Shown here one piece after another: positions 26,551 through 37,295 of a DNA stretch of 64,000 nucleotides. Origin of the DNA: Calonectria ilicicola. Taxonomy: Eukaryota > Ascomycota > Sordariomycetes > Hypocreales > Nectriaceae. Position numbers and translations under genes: made by a program. The stretch is taken from assembly GCA_020809705.1 (NCBI GenBank), contig CP085826.1, positions 2,480,001-2,544,000 of the forward strand, written 5' to 3'. The notes beneath the pieces are model-generated. The model had not been told where the DNA came from and ran no database searches. It was given only the letters and a program-made list of their open reading frames with translations. The stretch's first letter is position 1. Each line of letters begins with the position of its first letter.

Positions 26551-26661
26551 ATGGTTGCCCTCGCCGTCGACTTCGGCATTACCGCAGCATGTCAGTCGCC
26601 GACGCCCACGGTGCAGAAGCCTCTTGGGCTTCGTGGCTTCCTCTCTGTTGCATGCCCATGA
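26551..26661 (+). promoter_or_regulatory. Upstream ORF (36 codons) overlapping the main start region
   Basis: The first ATG of the pyrimidine-rich leader, at 26551, opens a 36-codon ORF in a different frame from the main protein. It ends at TGA 26659-26661, which overlaps the in-frame ATG at 26658-26660 as ATGA. Such an overlap permits termination followed by re-initiation, so the uORF may limit or steer translation. An unrecognised leader intron could equally remove it. No peptide family is recognised. Confidence 0.45.
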
Positions 26662-28464
26662 GTTCTTCCGACAACCAGACCGGTCGTAAGTCATCGTTTA
26701 ATACTATCTCTACGAGTGGTCACGGTGAATCGTGGCCCTTAGGCAGGTTAAGCGACGAGGAGTTGCTGATGGACGAAGTCGAGAAATCTGATCACGAAGC
26801 TGTCATCTGCGATCAACCACTTCACCATCCTCGTCCTACCCCTGCACCAAACATGAGTTTTCATCAAAGAACTCTGGCAGAAAAGGCTGCCGGAAACAAC
26901 ACAGGGTCCAAAAAGAGACGCTTCCTTTCCATTTCTTCAACATCAGCTGCACACAAGGGTCAACGGCCCACTATCTCAGCTCCCACACATTTCCGTCACA
27001 TCAGCACCGGTTCTCCTCAATTTACATTCCCTGAACCAAGACCAAAACCAAAAACCAAGACCCATAGGCCGACAATCTCAGCTCCTACGCACTTCCGCCA
27101 TGTCAGCACTGGTTCTCCATTCTCCGAGCCTATACCTACTATGCCTCCTATGCCCCCCATGCCTACCCAGCCAGCCAAACTGCGACGCCGACGCTCGTTT
27201 CGACCACTGGAATTAAGCATATATTTACCCGAAAACAAGACGTCGCCTATTATGTCGCACTTTGTGAGGGAAGATGAGCTTCAGTCTCCGGCTCCAGTGT
27301 ATGACCCGGAGCGGACGGAAAAGGAATCAAAGAAAAAGTCTGTGTCACCCACGCCTAGAACGCCAGAGATGGCGGCGAAAATGGCGGATGAGGAGCTGGA
27401 CTCATCACCCCCGCCCATCCCGCCACCAAGGCTGTTTGCGGACCATAGAAGATCAGCATCCACTTCGGATTTGACGGCTTCTGACAAATCAACAAAAGAT
27501 TCCCGTCCCCTTGAGCACCAACGCAGTTTCTCGGCCATGTCCTTCCACTTTCCTCGCAAGCCACTTCCTGAATTTACAAATAGCTCTCCATCCACCATTG
27601 ATGAGGATGAGATTCCTCCTTTGATACCTCCAAAGGCACGGAATCGCGCTCGGGCCCATACATCTCCAAATGTCGAGGCCATGAGGGAACGAGTTGCCAG
27701 TGCCATGATCGAGGTTGAGCAGCTTCAGAAGCAAATCGACAATGTTCTCGAACGGCAGAGTCTTTACTCTGTCAGTCGACCATCTACTTCTCACTCCGCA
27801 GCTAATACAATGCCCGGTAAGGCTTTCAGAGATTCCCCACGACCGCTTGGCGCCTTTGCTAACAAGATCCCAAGAACTGGAGCCTATGCCTTCTATCCCC
27901 GCGCTGCCCCCTGCAGCTCCATCATTTGCCGAGCGTCTCAACTCCGAAATTGAACGCCCACGTACGGCTCCAATCAAATCTCCTGTTCATACTCATCGCA
28001 GAGTGAGAACTATGGACAACATGTCGCCACAGCCTCATACACCTCCAATGCGAAAAGTGAGACGGTCGGACATACCCCTCCCACCACCACTACCGCTTGT
28101 GCTTCGACCACCTTTGAGGAAGAAGAAGTCGTTCTCACGAGTTTCGACTTGGCTCTTTCCCGGTGGTGAGAACGACACTGACCGACCTATGGATTCGGTC
28201 ACGAACAACCCCCGTCCGGTAACGGGCAAAGATGGCTTTTACCAGTGTGTTTCGCTGGCCGATTCACACGGCCGACGTCATAGCGATGAGTCGCTTGGTA
28301 CTGTCACCACTTGGAACTCCGATGACGACCGCACTGCCCCATCCGCTTGGTCACCAACTAGCACTGCAGTGACGAAAGGAGATGAACTACTTGTTCCTCG
28401 GGCAGCCATCGCCAGTGGAAACGACATGCCTTCTGTTTTATCAAGCGTTGGCGTCGCTGTCTAA
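26589..28464 (+). CDS. Ser/Pro-rich protein with two tandem CRIB-like motifs
   Basis: Proposed model: 26589-27816 joined to 27875-28464 (605 aa). The intron 27817-27874 has a GTAAGG donor, a TGCTAAC branch site and an AAG acceptor, and restores the frame as TMPELEPMPS. The key feature is a repeated motif, ISAPTHFRHISTGS and ISAPTHFRHVSTGS, 34 residues apart. It fits the ISxPxxFxH core of CRIB motifs that bind GTP-loaded Cdc42/Rac, but both copies lack the usual downstream HVG. Further on are PxxP stretches (PPPIPPPR, PPLIPPKA) that could bind SH3 domains, a short predicted coiled coil around VASAMIEVEQLQKQ, and a basic-aromatic segment KKKSFSRVSTWLF. There is no kinase domain, so this would be a scaffold or effector of Rho-type GTPases; that role is inference. 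The start is uncertain: ATGs at 26652 and 26658 are alternatives, the latter overlapping the uORF stop. Confidence 0.75.
26964..27119 (+). repeat. Direct repeat coding for two CRIB-like motifs
   Basis: Two in-frame copies begin at 26964 and 27066, a spacing of 102 bases (34 codons). Each encodes RPTISAPTHFRH followed by I/V and STGSP. The copies differ mostly at third codon positions (for example the alternative Arg and Pro codons), which points to an old duplication kept under protein-level selection. Confidence 0.8.
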
Positions 28465-30378
28465 TCACATGATGTTTTCTTTTCTTTCGTTGTTTCAATT
28501 GGAATTCCCTTTTGCGCATTTTAACGTTTGCACTCAGACATGATGATACCATTGTACCATAGGGTGTGCCTGGCGGCTCAATAGCTAGACTAGATGGGCG
28601 GCATACTTGGGTTGAATTTACCTAATCACGACAGGCAGACATGTCGACGGAATACGGACTAGACGGTCTTCTTTGTTCTGGGCGGGTTAACCTTGAAAAC
28701 CAAAATTTTCGTGAGCTGGGAAATATGGGTAGCTTTGGACAAGCCACGGGGGAATAATGTGTTAACCCAAGAGACTTAGAGCCAGGGAACTCCCCTACCT
28801 TTTAATACAGCCCTGCGGGGGAATCTTGATGGCAAGACAATCGATCATTTATGTGAAATCTGATTAACCGAGGTGATGGGTCATCAGTCAGCATGCTAGG
28901 TTATTACAGACTGCTTACCATTGCAGCTTGTCAATTCTTGGCTTGAGCCCCAGGGTCCAAGCTGCGTGCATGGGTTGTGCGGCTGCATCCTACAAACAGC
29001 AATCAATGAACTACGTAGAGCGACGATTGCTAATGCACAGACAGCAAATAGGCAGTCTTTGCGAGACCATTTATGTTTCTCCACAATAATTAAGTACAGA
29101 CGAGCGACAGGTCGACCACAGCCAGTCAAGCGTCTCAGATCTGAACTCTGGTGTCGTTCAAAGAGACATTATCCATGTCACCGCCTGCCCGAGACATCCA
29201 ATCGATGGTCCCAGCTCACAACGCTCTATTCTTCCCCATCACCCAGCAGCGCCTAGTCCTCAGCCTCTGGGGGGGTCTGCAAGGCTCCTCGCTGAAGCCA
29301 CTACTGTCAAGCCACGGTGCGTGCACACGTTGGAATATTGACTCGTGGAGCCCTCAGTGGAGTTTTGGGCGTCGAGAGGGCCAAGCCACGGATTACAAAA
29401 GGTGCCCAGGTATTAGCGAATAGTGACTAAGTCGGCCGCTAGTGGGGCGGGGGAAAGGCATTGACCAATGACTGGCTGCATCGTTTCTGGAGAAGGTTGA
29501 TTTGCAATAGATGACTATTGCGACAACGGCAATTTCGAACATGTGAAGAACAATTATCCCCAGTTTCGGATAGGGAACCGAACCAAGTAGTATCTACAAG
29601 TGGATAGACTATGTCATAGTGCCGATGATACGACGGCACGACGCCCCAACAAGGTCGTGATTTGCAAAGGAGGCTCGCGAATGCCAACGGCTGTCCTTCT
29701 AGATCTGGAAGAAGCTATCCCGACCTTGCAATGCTACGCTGCACGATGCAATCCCGCACATTATCGATCCCCCGCCCATCTTATCAAGCATTACATATGT
29801 GTTGAATCCTCAAAGTTTCCTTGGCAACTCATTGCATAGCGCAACCCTAGAGCAGGGCGGCCGCTCCTACGGGCACTTACATCACCCCCTCCGGGGCCGC
29901 CATTGGCTCGGCAAAGATCGTCATCAGTGACAAACGACCACTAAGCCATGCTCAAAATCGAATTGCGGACACGGCCCATGCGAACCCGCCTGCACGGCCG
30001 GGCCCAGTGTATGCAAGCCGGACCCTCCATCGGCGAGTCTGCCGAAGTGAACCCAGGGTCTCGACCAGGTGGCCCGGGATATTGGAAGGTTGGAACAAGG
30101 TTACCAACGGTTGCTAGCTTCCGGCACCATCTCGATGGGAACGCTTCATTGGCGCGGCATCGCTGTCTAGGTTCCCACTGGGGAGCCGCAGCTGAATCCG
30201 CGGACTCGATAGTTGCTGGAGTCGAGGGCCGGTGTGCATGAGCAGCTTAACAATCAGGAAATTAGGCTTCGCGAGAAGACTCGAGAGGGCTGGTCACCAA
30301 CGCCACTAGTTATTCCGCGATGGGGGGAGGGTTGAGGAGGAGGCGAAGATGTGAAGAGGAAACAACACCACGGACAGG
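28465..30378. other. Intergenic region without recognised gene
   Basis: Only short, overlapping ORFs without family motifs are present. The right end is the promoter of the isochorismatase-family gene. Nothing else was identified. Confidence 0.5.
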
Positions 30379-30384
30379 TATAAA
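30379..30384 (+). promoter_or_regulatory. TATA box candidate of the isochorismatase-family gene
   Basis: A TATAAA hexamer lies 124-129 bases before the ATG at 30508. The interval is CT- and CAA-rich, as in leaders of strongly expressed fungal genes, ending CTTCACA before the ATG. Confidence 0.5.
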
Positions 30385-30507
30385 GAGTGACGCCAGTCCC
30401 TCCTTCGAAAAGACTTCTCTCCAAGCCACTCAGGATCATCTCCAGCGAGCAATCAACTCCTCCAGCAAAGATCAACAGACTTCTTTTGTCAACAATCAAC
30501 CTTCACA

Positions 30508-31456
30508 ATGAAGTTCACTTCTTTCCTGGCCATGGGCCTCTTCTCCTCCTCTGCTCTTGCTAGCAGCCAGGCTACCTACAACGTCGAGTGTTTGTGCCCT
30601 CACTTCAAACGCTGAAAGCGAGCAGTTCATTGTTGACACATTGATAGCGTACACCTACGAGCGTCTAAACAAGTCTGATGCTGTAAGCGAAGCCTTCCGC
30701 GGTTCATTTCATGAGTGCACCTCAAGCTAACGGCATCACAGCTTCTCCTCGTTGTTGATATCCAGGAGGGTCTCTACCAGATCGCCCGGGACTTCGACCC
30801 TACTCTCTACCGCGATCAGGCTCTGGCTCACGCCGCTCTCGGCAAGGTCTTTGACCTTCCCGTCGTCATGACCACCTCTGCCGACCAGGGTACGCACATC
30901 CCCATTTCAAAATCCCGGTGCTCAAGTTGACCGCGGGCAGCGGTATCTGCATAATTTGTACTAACTCTTCCTGTGTACAGGCCCCAACGGTCCTCTCGCC
31001 AAGGAGATCCTCGAGATGTACCCCAGCATGCCTCTCATCCAGCGCCAGGGTGAGGTTAACGCCTGGGACAACGATAAGTTCCGCCAGACTGTTGAGTCTT
31101 ACGGAAAGAAGCAGATCATCATGGCTGGTATCACCACCGATGTCTGCACCACCTTCCTCGCTCTGTCTCTCCGTGAGGCTGGCTACTCCGTCTGGGCCAA
31201 CGCTGAGGCTTCCGGCACCAACTCTGCCCTCGTCCGTGACATTTCCAACGACCGCATGGCCCGCGCCGGTGTCCAGGTTGTCAGCCTGTTCTCCATTGTC
31301 TGCGACCTCATGCGCGACTGGCGCAACACCCCCGGTGCCAAGGAGCTCATCCCCTGGCTCAACGTCTACTACCCCGTCTGGGGCTGGCTCGCTCGCACCC
31401 ACGCCGCTGCTGTCAGCAACGGTACCATCCAGCCTGGTGAGGATACTCTCATCTAA
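30508..31456 (+). CDS. YcaC-like isochorismatase-family hydrolase with signal peptide
   Basis: Model: 30508-30589, 30648-30682, 30742-30889 and 30981-31456 (246 aa). The introns are 30590-30647 (GTTTGT), 30683-30741 (GTAAGC) and 30890-30980 (GTACGC). The joins give YNVESYTYERLNKSDALLLVVDIQEG and SADQGPNGPL. Residues 1 to about 19 form a classical signal peptide ending near ALAS. The cysteine-hydrolase fold follows: nucleophile-elbow block GITTDVCTTF, catalytic Asp in VVDIQEG, and QGEVNAWDN. The subfamily is YcaC-like, as shown by GPNGPL, NAWDN, EASGT and the RDWRN segment; the position where isochorismatases carry the catalytic Lys appears to be Arg (IQRQG), as I recall for YcaC. The natural substrate is unknown and need not be isochorismate. 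Export is inferred from the signal peptide and from the absence of a C-terminal HDEL-type signal. Confidence 0.88.
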
Positions 31457-32740
31457 GCCAATTGCTATCCAGGTTTAGAACGGGTTCTTGCAAAGTTGAT
31501 TTCTCCATCTCAAATTTAGAGGTTGAGGAATGGGCATCATTGAGCTAGGATTCGGGTTATGAGAAAAAGCTTACTCTTATTCACCTCCTGGGGTTAGTAC
31601 ATATTTATCATTCAGAATGTAGTAGATAGGTAGATCAAGTTAATAGACCTCGGGTCATCTACTGAACCGTCATGACACATACTTCTGGTACCAATGCACT
31701 AGTAGCTCCTTGATGATGCAGAAGTGGATGTTGAATTACATAATGCATATTTCGCCATAGACATGAGCAAAGTTGCTACAAGAATGCTCAGGATGTATGC
31801 TTTACTGCAGGTGGGTACATACTGTTCACTTTTTTAATTAACCCTTGTTAAAGTGGTTGAATCAAATATTGAGCCACATACAACATGTGTATTTGGCCAG
31901 AATAGTTAGTTCTGTATTAAATAATAAACGTTCGAGTTAACTCATCAAATATCAATCACATAGGGCGCATCAAGCCTAATAATTGCAATGCATATTTTTT
32001 CTTGCATGATGATGTTTTAGCATATTAATTCTTAATTTTAGAGGGATTTTCTAGAAAAGAAAAAATAAAAAAAAGAAGTCCGAAAATATGTGTAATAATA
32101 ACATTGCGATGGTCGTCACCTCAAGGTGGCTTCCAGGCTGTCGACTAAGCAAAACGCCCAAGCTACTCCTACCCTATTGCATACACCGCTCAATTGCGAC
32201 AAAATATTTAAAGAGCAAATTTCAAATACAGATATTTTCTTTACTTTTTACCGCATACCTCGTCTTAATGCTAGCGCCTACGACACCTCTAAATTTAAGA
32301 GAGTTTTTTCTAGGATTACCTGATGTGCTTGGTCCACGTGCGTTTCAGACACGTGCCCCTCTCACGGCCACTGACTGGCATCGCGACGATCGCTGCCAAC
32401 TCACATCCTCGCGTGACAGCCCACTATCCTTTCAATTTCAAGAGAGAATATTGTGAACCTTGGTATCGCCTCGAACAATCTCCGACCAGGTCGACATATC
32501 CTGCCGGAAAGGGCCTAGTAGGCCGGTTGAGTCCCACTATAACCCCCCACGTTAAGGGGCGTTATACCTTCTATATCGACCGAGCACCCCAGATTCAACA
32601 GGACAGGGCTCAATTTGAGGGACAAACTCCCTGTAAACGTGCCGATATACCGAGTGCCAACCCATCACGTCTGCAGGTGCTGCTGCGTCGGGCCCTCTTT
32701 TGCGCTAAAACGCTGGAACGTTTGCCTCGCTTCGCACACC
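31457..32740. other. AT-rich intergenic region
   Basis: This holds the 3' region of the hydrolase gene and then strongly AT-rich DNA from about 31730 to 32310, with A/T runs near 32040-32080. No ORF with family resemblance and no terminal repeats were found. It could be decayed mobile DNA, but nothing proves that. The last ~300 bases are GC-richer and probably the phytase promoter. Confidence 0.45.
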
Positions 32741-34583
32741 ATGGCGCCCCGTCGACATCCTAGCAACTCCAGTCTGGGGTTAACTGACGAATGGGATTGT
32801 GATCCACGAGCATCACTTTTGGAACCCAGCGAGATCAATGGACAATCAAGCACTACTTCCGCGTATACCATCCCTGCCCAACTTACCACATCTCGATTCT
32901 GGGGCGGCATAAGTTCCAACTTGGGTGAGCATTGGCTTTCAAGGTTTGATGCGCTGAGCTGACGTGGATTCTAGCCCGATTCTGGAGCGATGGCGGACAA
33001 GGGGCACAAGCTCGTGGTGGCTATAAAGAACTTGACGCCAACGCGGAGACTGCAGAGGCCCGGGAGACTCGACGGCACCTGCCACTCCGCGAATACGTCT
33101 CTAGGGAAACCAAAGAAAGACCCCAGACAGGACGACGCCGGAAATTTGCCATCATGGGAATCAGTGGAATTGCTGTCCTCGCTGCCATTGGCGGCATGGT
33201 CCATTCTAGGTATGTGATTACAGGAATTTGAATAACTTCGCGTGTCGTTTTTTTAACTCATCCCGCAGTGGAGCTTTGTCAGTGGGATGCAAAGCGGATG
33301 CAAGCTGTAACGACCTTTCAAGGCTTTGGGGACAATACTCGCCCGAGTTTTCTGTTCCTTCAGATATCGACACATCCGTGCCAAAGAGCTGTGCAGTTAA
33401 CTTTGCTCTTGTCTTGGCTAGGCATGGATCCCGATATCCTACTGCCAAAAAGACCACCGTTTACAACAGTACAATTACCCGTATTCAAAGTTTTGTGACC
33501 GAGTATGGCAAGGGCTATGAGTGGCTCAAGGAGTATGTCTACAACCTTGGCGCAGACGATCTGACCGAATTTGGCCAGGATGAGATGGTCGACGCCGGGA
33601 AGGACTTCTACAAGCGATACAATAAGCTTGCCAAGAAGTCTGACCCGTTTATTCGGAGCTCTGGATCTGATAGAGTGGTAATGTCTTCTTACAACTTTAC
33701 ACAAGGTTTCTACAGTGCCCGAGGAGAGTCGGCAGTTGAGCAGATCAGTGAGATTTTGATCATTCCGGAGGAGGAAGGAGTCAACAACACCATGAACCAC
33801 GCCAATTGTGCTGCTTTCGAAGATGGATGGGCATCGGAATTTGGTGACAACTCAACGGATACATGGCAGAGCATTTTTGTTCCCTCAATTACTAAGAGGT
33901 TGAATAAGAACTTGCCAGGAGCCAACCTGACGACGTCTGAAACCATCTACATGATGGATCTTTGCCCCTTCAACACAGTCAGTTCACCTAATGGAAAGAC
34001 TGAGCCGAAGTTCTGTGGTCTTTTCACCAATGATGAGTGGAGAAGCTACAATTATTATCAGACACTTGATAAGTACTATGGATACGGCAACGGCAACCCT
34101 CTCGGTCCTACCCAGGGTGTCGGATATGTCAACGAACTCATTGCTCGACTTACACAAAAACCAGTCGTTGATCACACCACCACAAACAGCACATTGGATT
34201 CGTCGGCGAAGACATTCCCGTTAGACAGGGCGTTATACGCGGATTTCAGCCACGACAATGACATGACGGCGATCTTTTCGGCTATGGGTCTCTACAACGC
34301 GACGGAGAAGCTACCTACCGATAAGGTTGTGACCGCTTCTGATGCTCATGGCTTCTCTTCAGCGTGGGTAGTGCCATTCGCTGCGAGGATGTATGTCGAA
34401 AAGATGGAATGCAGCAGCAACAAAAAGCAGACAGACGAATATGTCAGAGTATTGATCAACGACCGGGTCATGTCTCTGGAGACTTGTGGTGGGGATAAGT
34501 ATGGCCGTTGTGAGTTGAACAAGTTCGTTGAGAGCTTGTCGTTTGCGCGCAGTGGAGGCTTGTGGAATGAATGTGCTGTTTAG
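32741..34583 (+). CDS. Histidine acid phosphatase of the phytase family, N-terminally membrane-anchored
   Basis: Model: 32741-32924, 32975-33209 and 33269-34583 (577 aa). The introns are 32925-32974 (GTGAGC/TAG) and 33210-33268 (GTATGT/CAG). The catalytic domain starts near residue 139 with GCKADASCNDLSRLWGQYSP, as in fungal phytases. The phosphohistidine motif is ARHGSRYPT and the proton-donor motif is HD in FSHDND. Paired cysteines and many N-x-S/T sites suggest passage through the secretory pathway. The N-terminus is unusual: instead of a signal peptide there is a hydrophilic region of about 115 residues, an Arg-rich stretch (TGRRRK), then a hydrophobic helix FAIMGISGIAVLAAIGGMV. This predicts a type II membrane protein with a lumenal or outer catalytic domain. 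The reaction is phosphomonoester hydrolysis; phytate as substrate is inferred from the family. Alternative: a shorter secreted form starting at the internal Met just before the helix. Confidence 0.88.
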
Positions 34584-35681
34584 AAAGGAAAGGAGGGAGG
34601 ACTTTGGCATTATACAATGGATAAAATGGAAGGATTCAGAGAGGAGGGGTAATTTTCCGGTTGCGAAAGTGCAGTAGAAGAGCCATTAATAGATATATGC
34701 AGAAGGCAGTCAATTGCAAAGCTGAGCGACTGCGCAATGTCGATCAACAGACCGATTAATGAATGGAATAGAACAGGAGATGAATGCATTATGAGCCCGG
34801 TGCTTGTGACAGCAATGCTCGGATTTGTATTGTCGGTATTCTTGGCGGCCAGGGTCGAAGATGAAGGTGGACATTTGGTGGCTGTGGTCGTCCTAACTGT
34901 GGCTGGGGGCAATTGTGAAACCCCAGCGCAGTGAGTCTCTTGGAGGCTGCTAGTGGTGTCTCAGTGGTAGCCGACATCCCGGCAACCTATTTTTGCCCCA
35001 GTAGTGTCGCAGGGCCGGGGTTCTTGAGGTTAAAATGGAAGCGCCTGTGCGCGATATCATCTTCCTTTTGGGATTTGCAACGGGAGAGGGACAGATCAGC
35101 GACAGCAGCCCCGAAAGTGCGAACCCCGGAGGGTAAAATTAGACACACAGTGGAGTTGTCGGCGCTGGTCGTCTCCCGACCAGCGGACGGATCCGTACCC
35201 ATCGCCATTGGTCCCTAGGGACTCTGCTGACGGCTGCCATTAATTCTCGTTTTGGCCCCTGCTGAATGCTAAGCTTTCTAGGCTGATGTGGAGAGGTTTA
35301 GTGGAGTGGGCAGGGGGGGGGGTCCGGACCGTCCAGAGGGCATGACCTCAGTCACTGCCGCTGGGGGGGGATTTGATGACGGCTTGCAGCTCTTCTTCGA
35401 GTGCTGTCGCATGTCTCTCACTCTCGTATTCCATCTTATCCGGTTTTCTGCTTTGGGGCGTCAAGTGAATGGAAACGCAAAAAACGCCAACCCCTACACA
35501 CCCGCGCGCGCCTTTCCTCTTCTCCCGCTCTTCCACCTGACGAAACTGATTTGGTTGCTGCTTACCCTGCTTCTATCCTCCTACTCCCATCACGCGACGG
35601 TGATCCCACGACAAACACCTCTTCTTCCGCTCCCACCCCGACCAGTCCCGGGATCTCGGCACCGATCCTCTACGGAAAACC
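34584..35681. other. Intergenic region with two long G-runs
   Basis: No gene is seen. Runs of ten G (35313-35322) and eight G (35363-35370) lie upstream of a pyrimidine-rich stretch (about 35500-35670) that looks like the leader of the next gene. Confidence 0.5.
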
Positions 35682-36524
35682 ATGGTGTCGACGGCTGGAG
35701 GCATCGTCATTGCCATCGTGGTCTTGCTGTTTGCCGGTGCCATCGGCTGGGTCGTCTTTACTCAACTGCGCGCCCGCAGACTTGGCGTACGTTTTTCCCG
35801 CCTTTTTTTTGTAACCTTCTTTTCCCCCCCGCCACGGCGTTCCGGATCGCGCGCATGTTGCGATGATTGCTTTGATTGTTTTTCATGAACACTAGGCTAA
35901 CTGATTTGTTTTCTGCGGTTGCAGCTCCCTCCTCCTAGTCTGGCGTCCTATTTACCATGGCATAAAGAAGAGGGCTCGTATGCGCCTCCTCGTCCTGCCC
36001 CCGGCGGCATTGTCGGATGGTTTAACGATCAGATCCGCAAGTTCAAGAACCGAAACAACCGCTCTGCTGCCGGCGCCTACGAGGGCGACCTTGGCAGCAG
36101 CGCTCGCGGACGCCGCGGCTTCGGCCCTCTGGACCCGGACGAGGCCTGGGATAGCCGTGTTGGCAATGAGGCCGACTCGTACGGTTACTATGAGGAGGAC
36201 ATCGAGGGCGGCCGTGGCAGAGGAACAGAGTACGGCGGTGGCGGTAGCAGCTACAGAATGAACGTCCCGACAGTCACACACGACGGCGCCCGCGGTCTCG
36301 ACGAAGAGGAGGATCGTGGGCGAAGGGCGAGCAGAAGCCCCAACTCCGGGCCTGGCGGGCGGAATCCCTTCGACGACGACAATGCGCACAGCCTGCGTGG
36401 CGTTAGTCCCCGGCCTATCGATACGAACGTGTCAAAGCACCAGAGCCGCGACCACGGCCACGACCCGGACAGCGCGGGAAGCAGCCCCACAGAGCGAAGA
36501 TCGGTGTTTAGGGAAAATATGTAA
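35682..36524 (+). CDS. Small single-pass membrane protein with charged, disordered tail
   Basis: Model: 35682-35786 joined to 35925-36524 (234 aa). The intron 35787-35924 (138 bp) has a GTACGT donor, a GGCTAACT branch site and a GCAG acceptor; it is phase 0. Residues 7-27 form one hydrophobic helix (IVIAIVVLLFAGAIGWVVF) followed by a basic LRARR, so the C-terminal tail is probably cytosolic. The tail begins with PPPSLASYLPW, contains GGIVGWFNDQIRKFKNR, and becomes rich in Gly, Arg, Asp and Ser, with an NPF tripeptide (GRNPFDDD) that could bind EH-domain endocytic proteins. Similar fungal proteins often carry the label acid phosphatase-like, but no phosphatase motif is present here, so I assign no function. 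The codon pattern and splice signals support a real gene. Confidence 0.78.
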
Positions 36525-37295
36525 AAGTGATTTGGATTGGACGAGAGCTACGGTGGCCATTGCTCGTATCTAACATCTCTACGGGTTGGGCATTGTCTCG
36601 CAATTGACGTGGGCGGGCGTGTTGGCCTTGCCCAACTGTCGCTGATCTGGTGGATTTTGTTGTCACATGTTTTATGTGTTACTGGTTTTTTTTTGTGTCA
36701 TTTCGCAACATTGTTTCCTGCTTAAAAACTTGGCTGTACACGTGTATCTTGTCGGATAGGTGCTTGAAGGATGGGTCTTGTAACGGCGGCGTTTGATGAA
36801 AGGACCGAAGGGGGTCCATATATGAGGTTTTTGAATGATAACCGAGTCTTGATATCCCTGGCAGCAGGCGACGATCGTTGCTGACAGAAATCACTTGCAA
36901 GCCTTATCTCAGACCACCCTCCCTCCTGCCATGAGGTCAGATTCTTTCTGGTCCGTCTTTGCGAAATCCGGGTGCCTAGCAACTGGCCTGCCTGCGGGTT
37001 TTGCTGCTGTGGCCATGGCTAACAGGACCCAGTCGGGGCCGTCGCGGCGCCGGTTGGTCCGGACCCCTCCGGGCTACGTCAACGTTAGGAAGAGCTCTGA
37101 GCGTTGGCTGCCCCGCCAAAGCAGAGGGGAACCAACAGCTGCCCCTCCCTAAACCCCAATCTCTCCACCTTCGTTACCTTTGTTTAATTTGGACCGCCAA
37201 TTCAGAGAGATTCGAGTCGAGAAGGCATCTCTCAAAATTTCGGACTTGCAGACAATTGCTTGCGCAAAACACATTGGATCCCCCCCTCTGCAAAC
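36525..37295. other. Intergenic region upstream of inositol monophosphatase
   Basis: This holds the 3' region of the membrane-protein gene and the promoter of the phosphatase gene. No gene or RNA was recognised. Confidence 0.5.

Noticed and set aside
34953..35030. TCAGTGGTAG, like the D arm of Gly/Glu tRNAs
   Set aside because: The following sequence does not form an anticodon arm and the would-be B box is poor.
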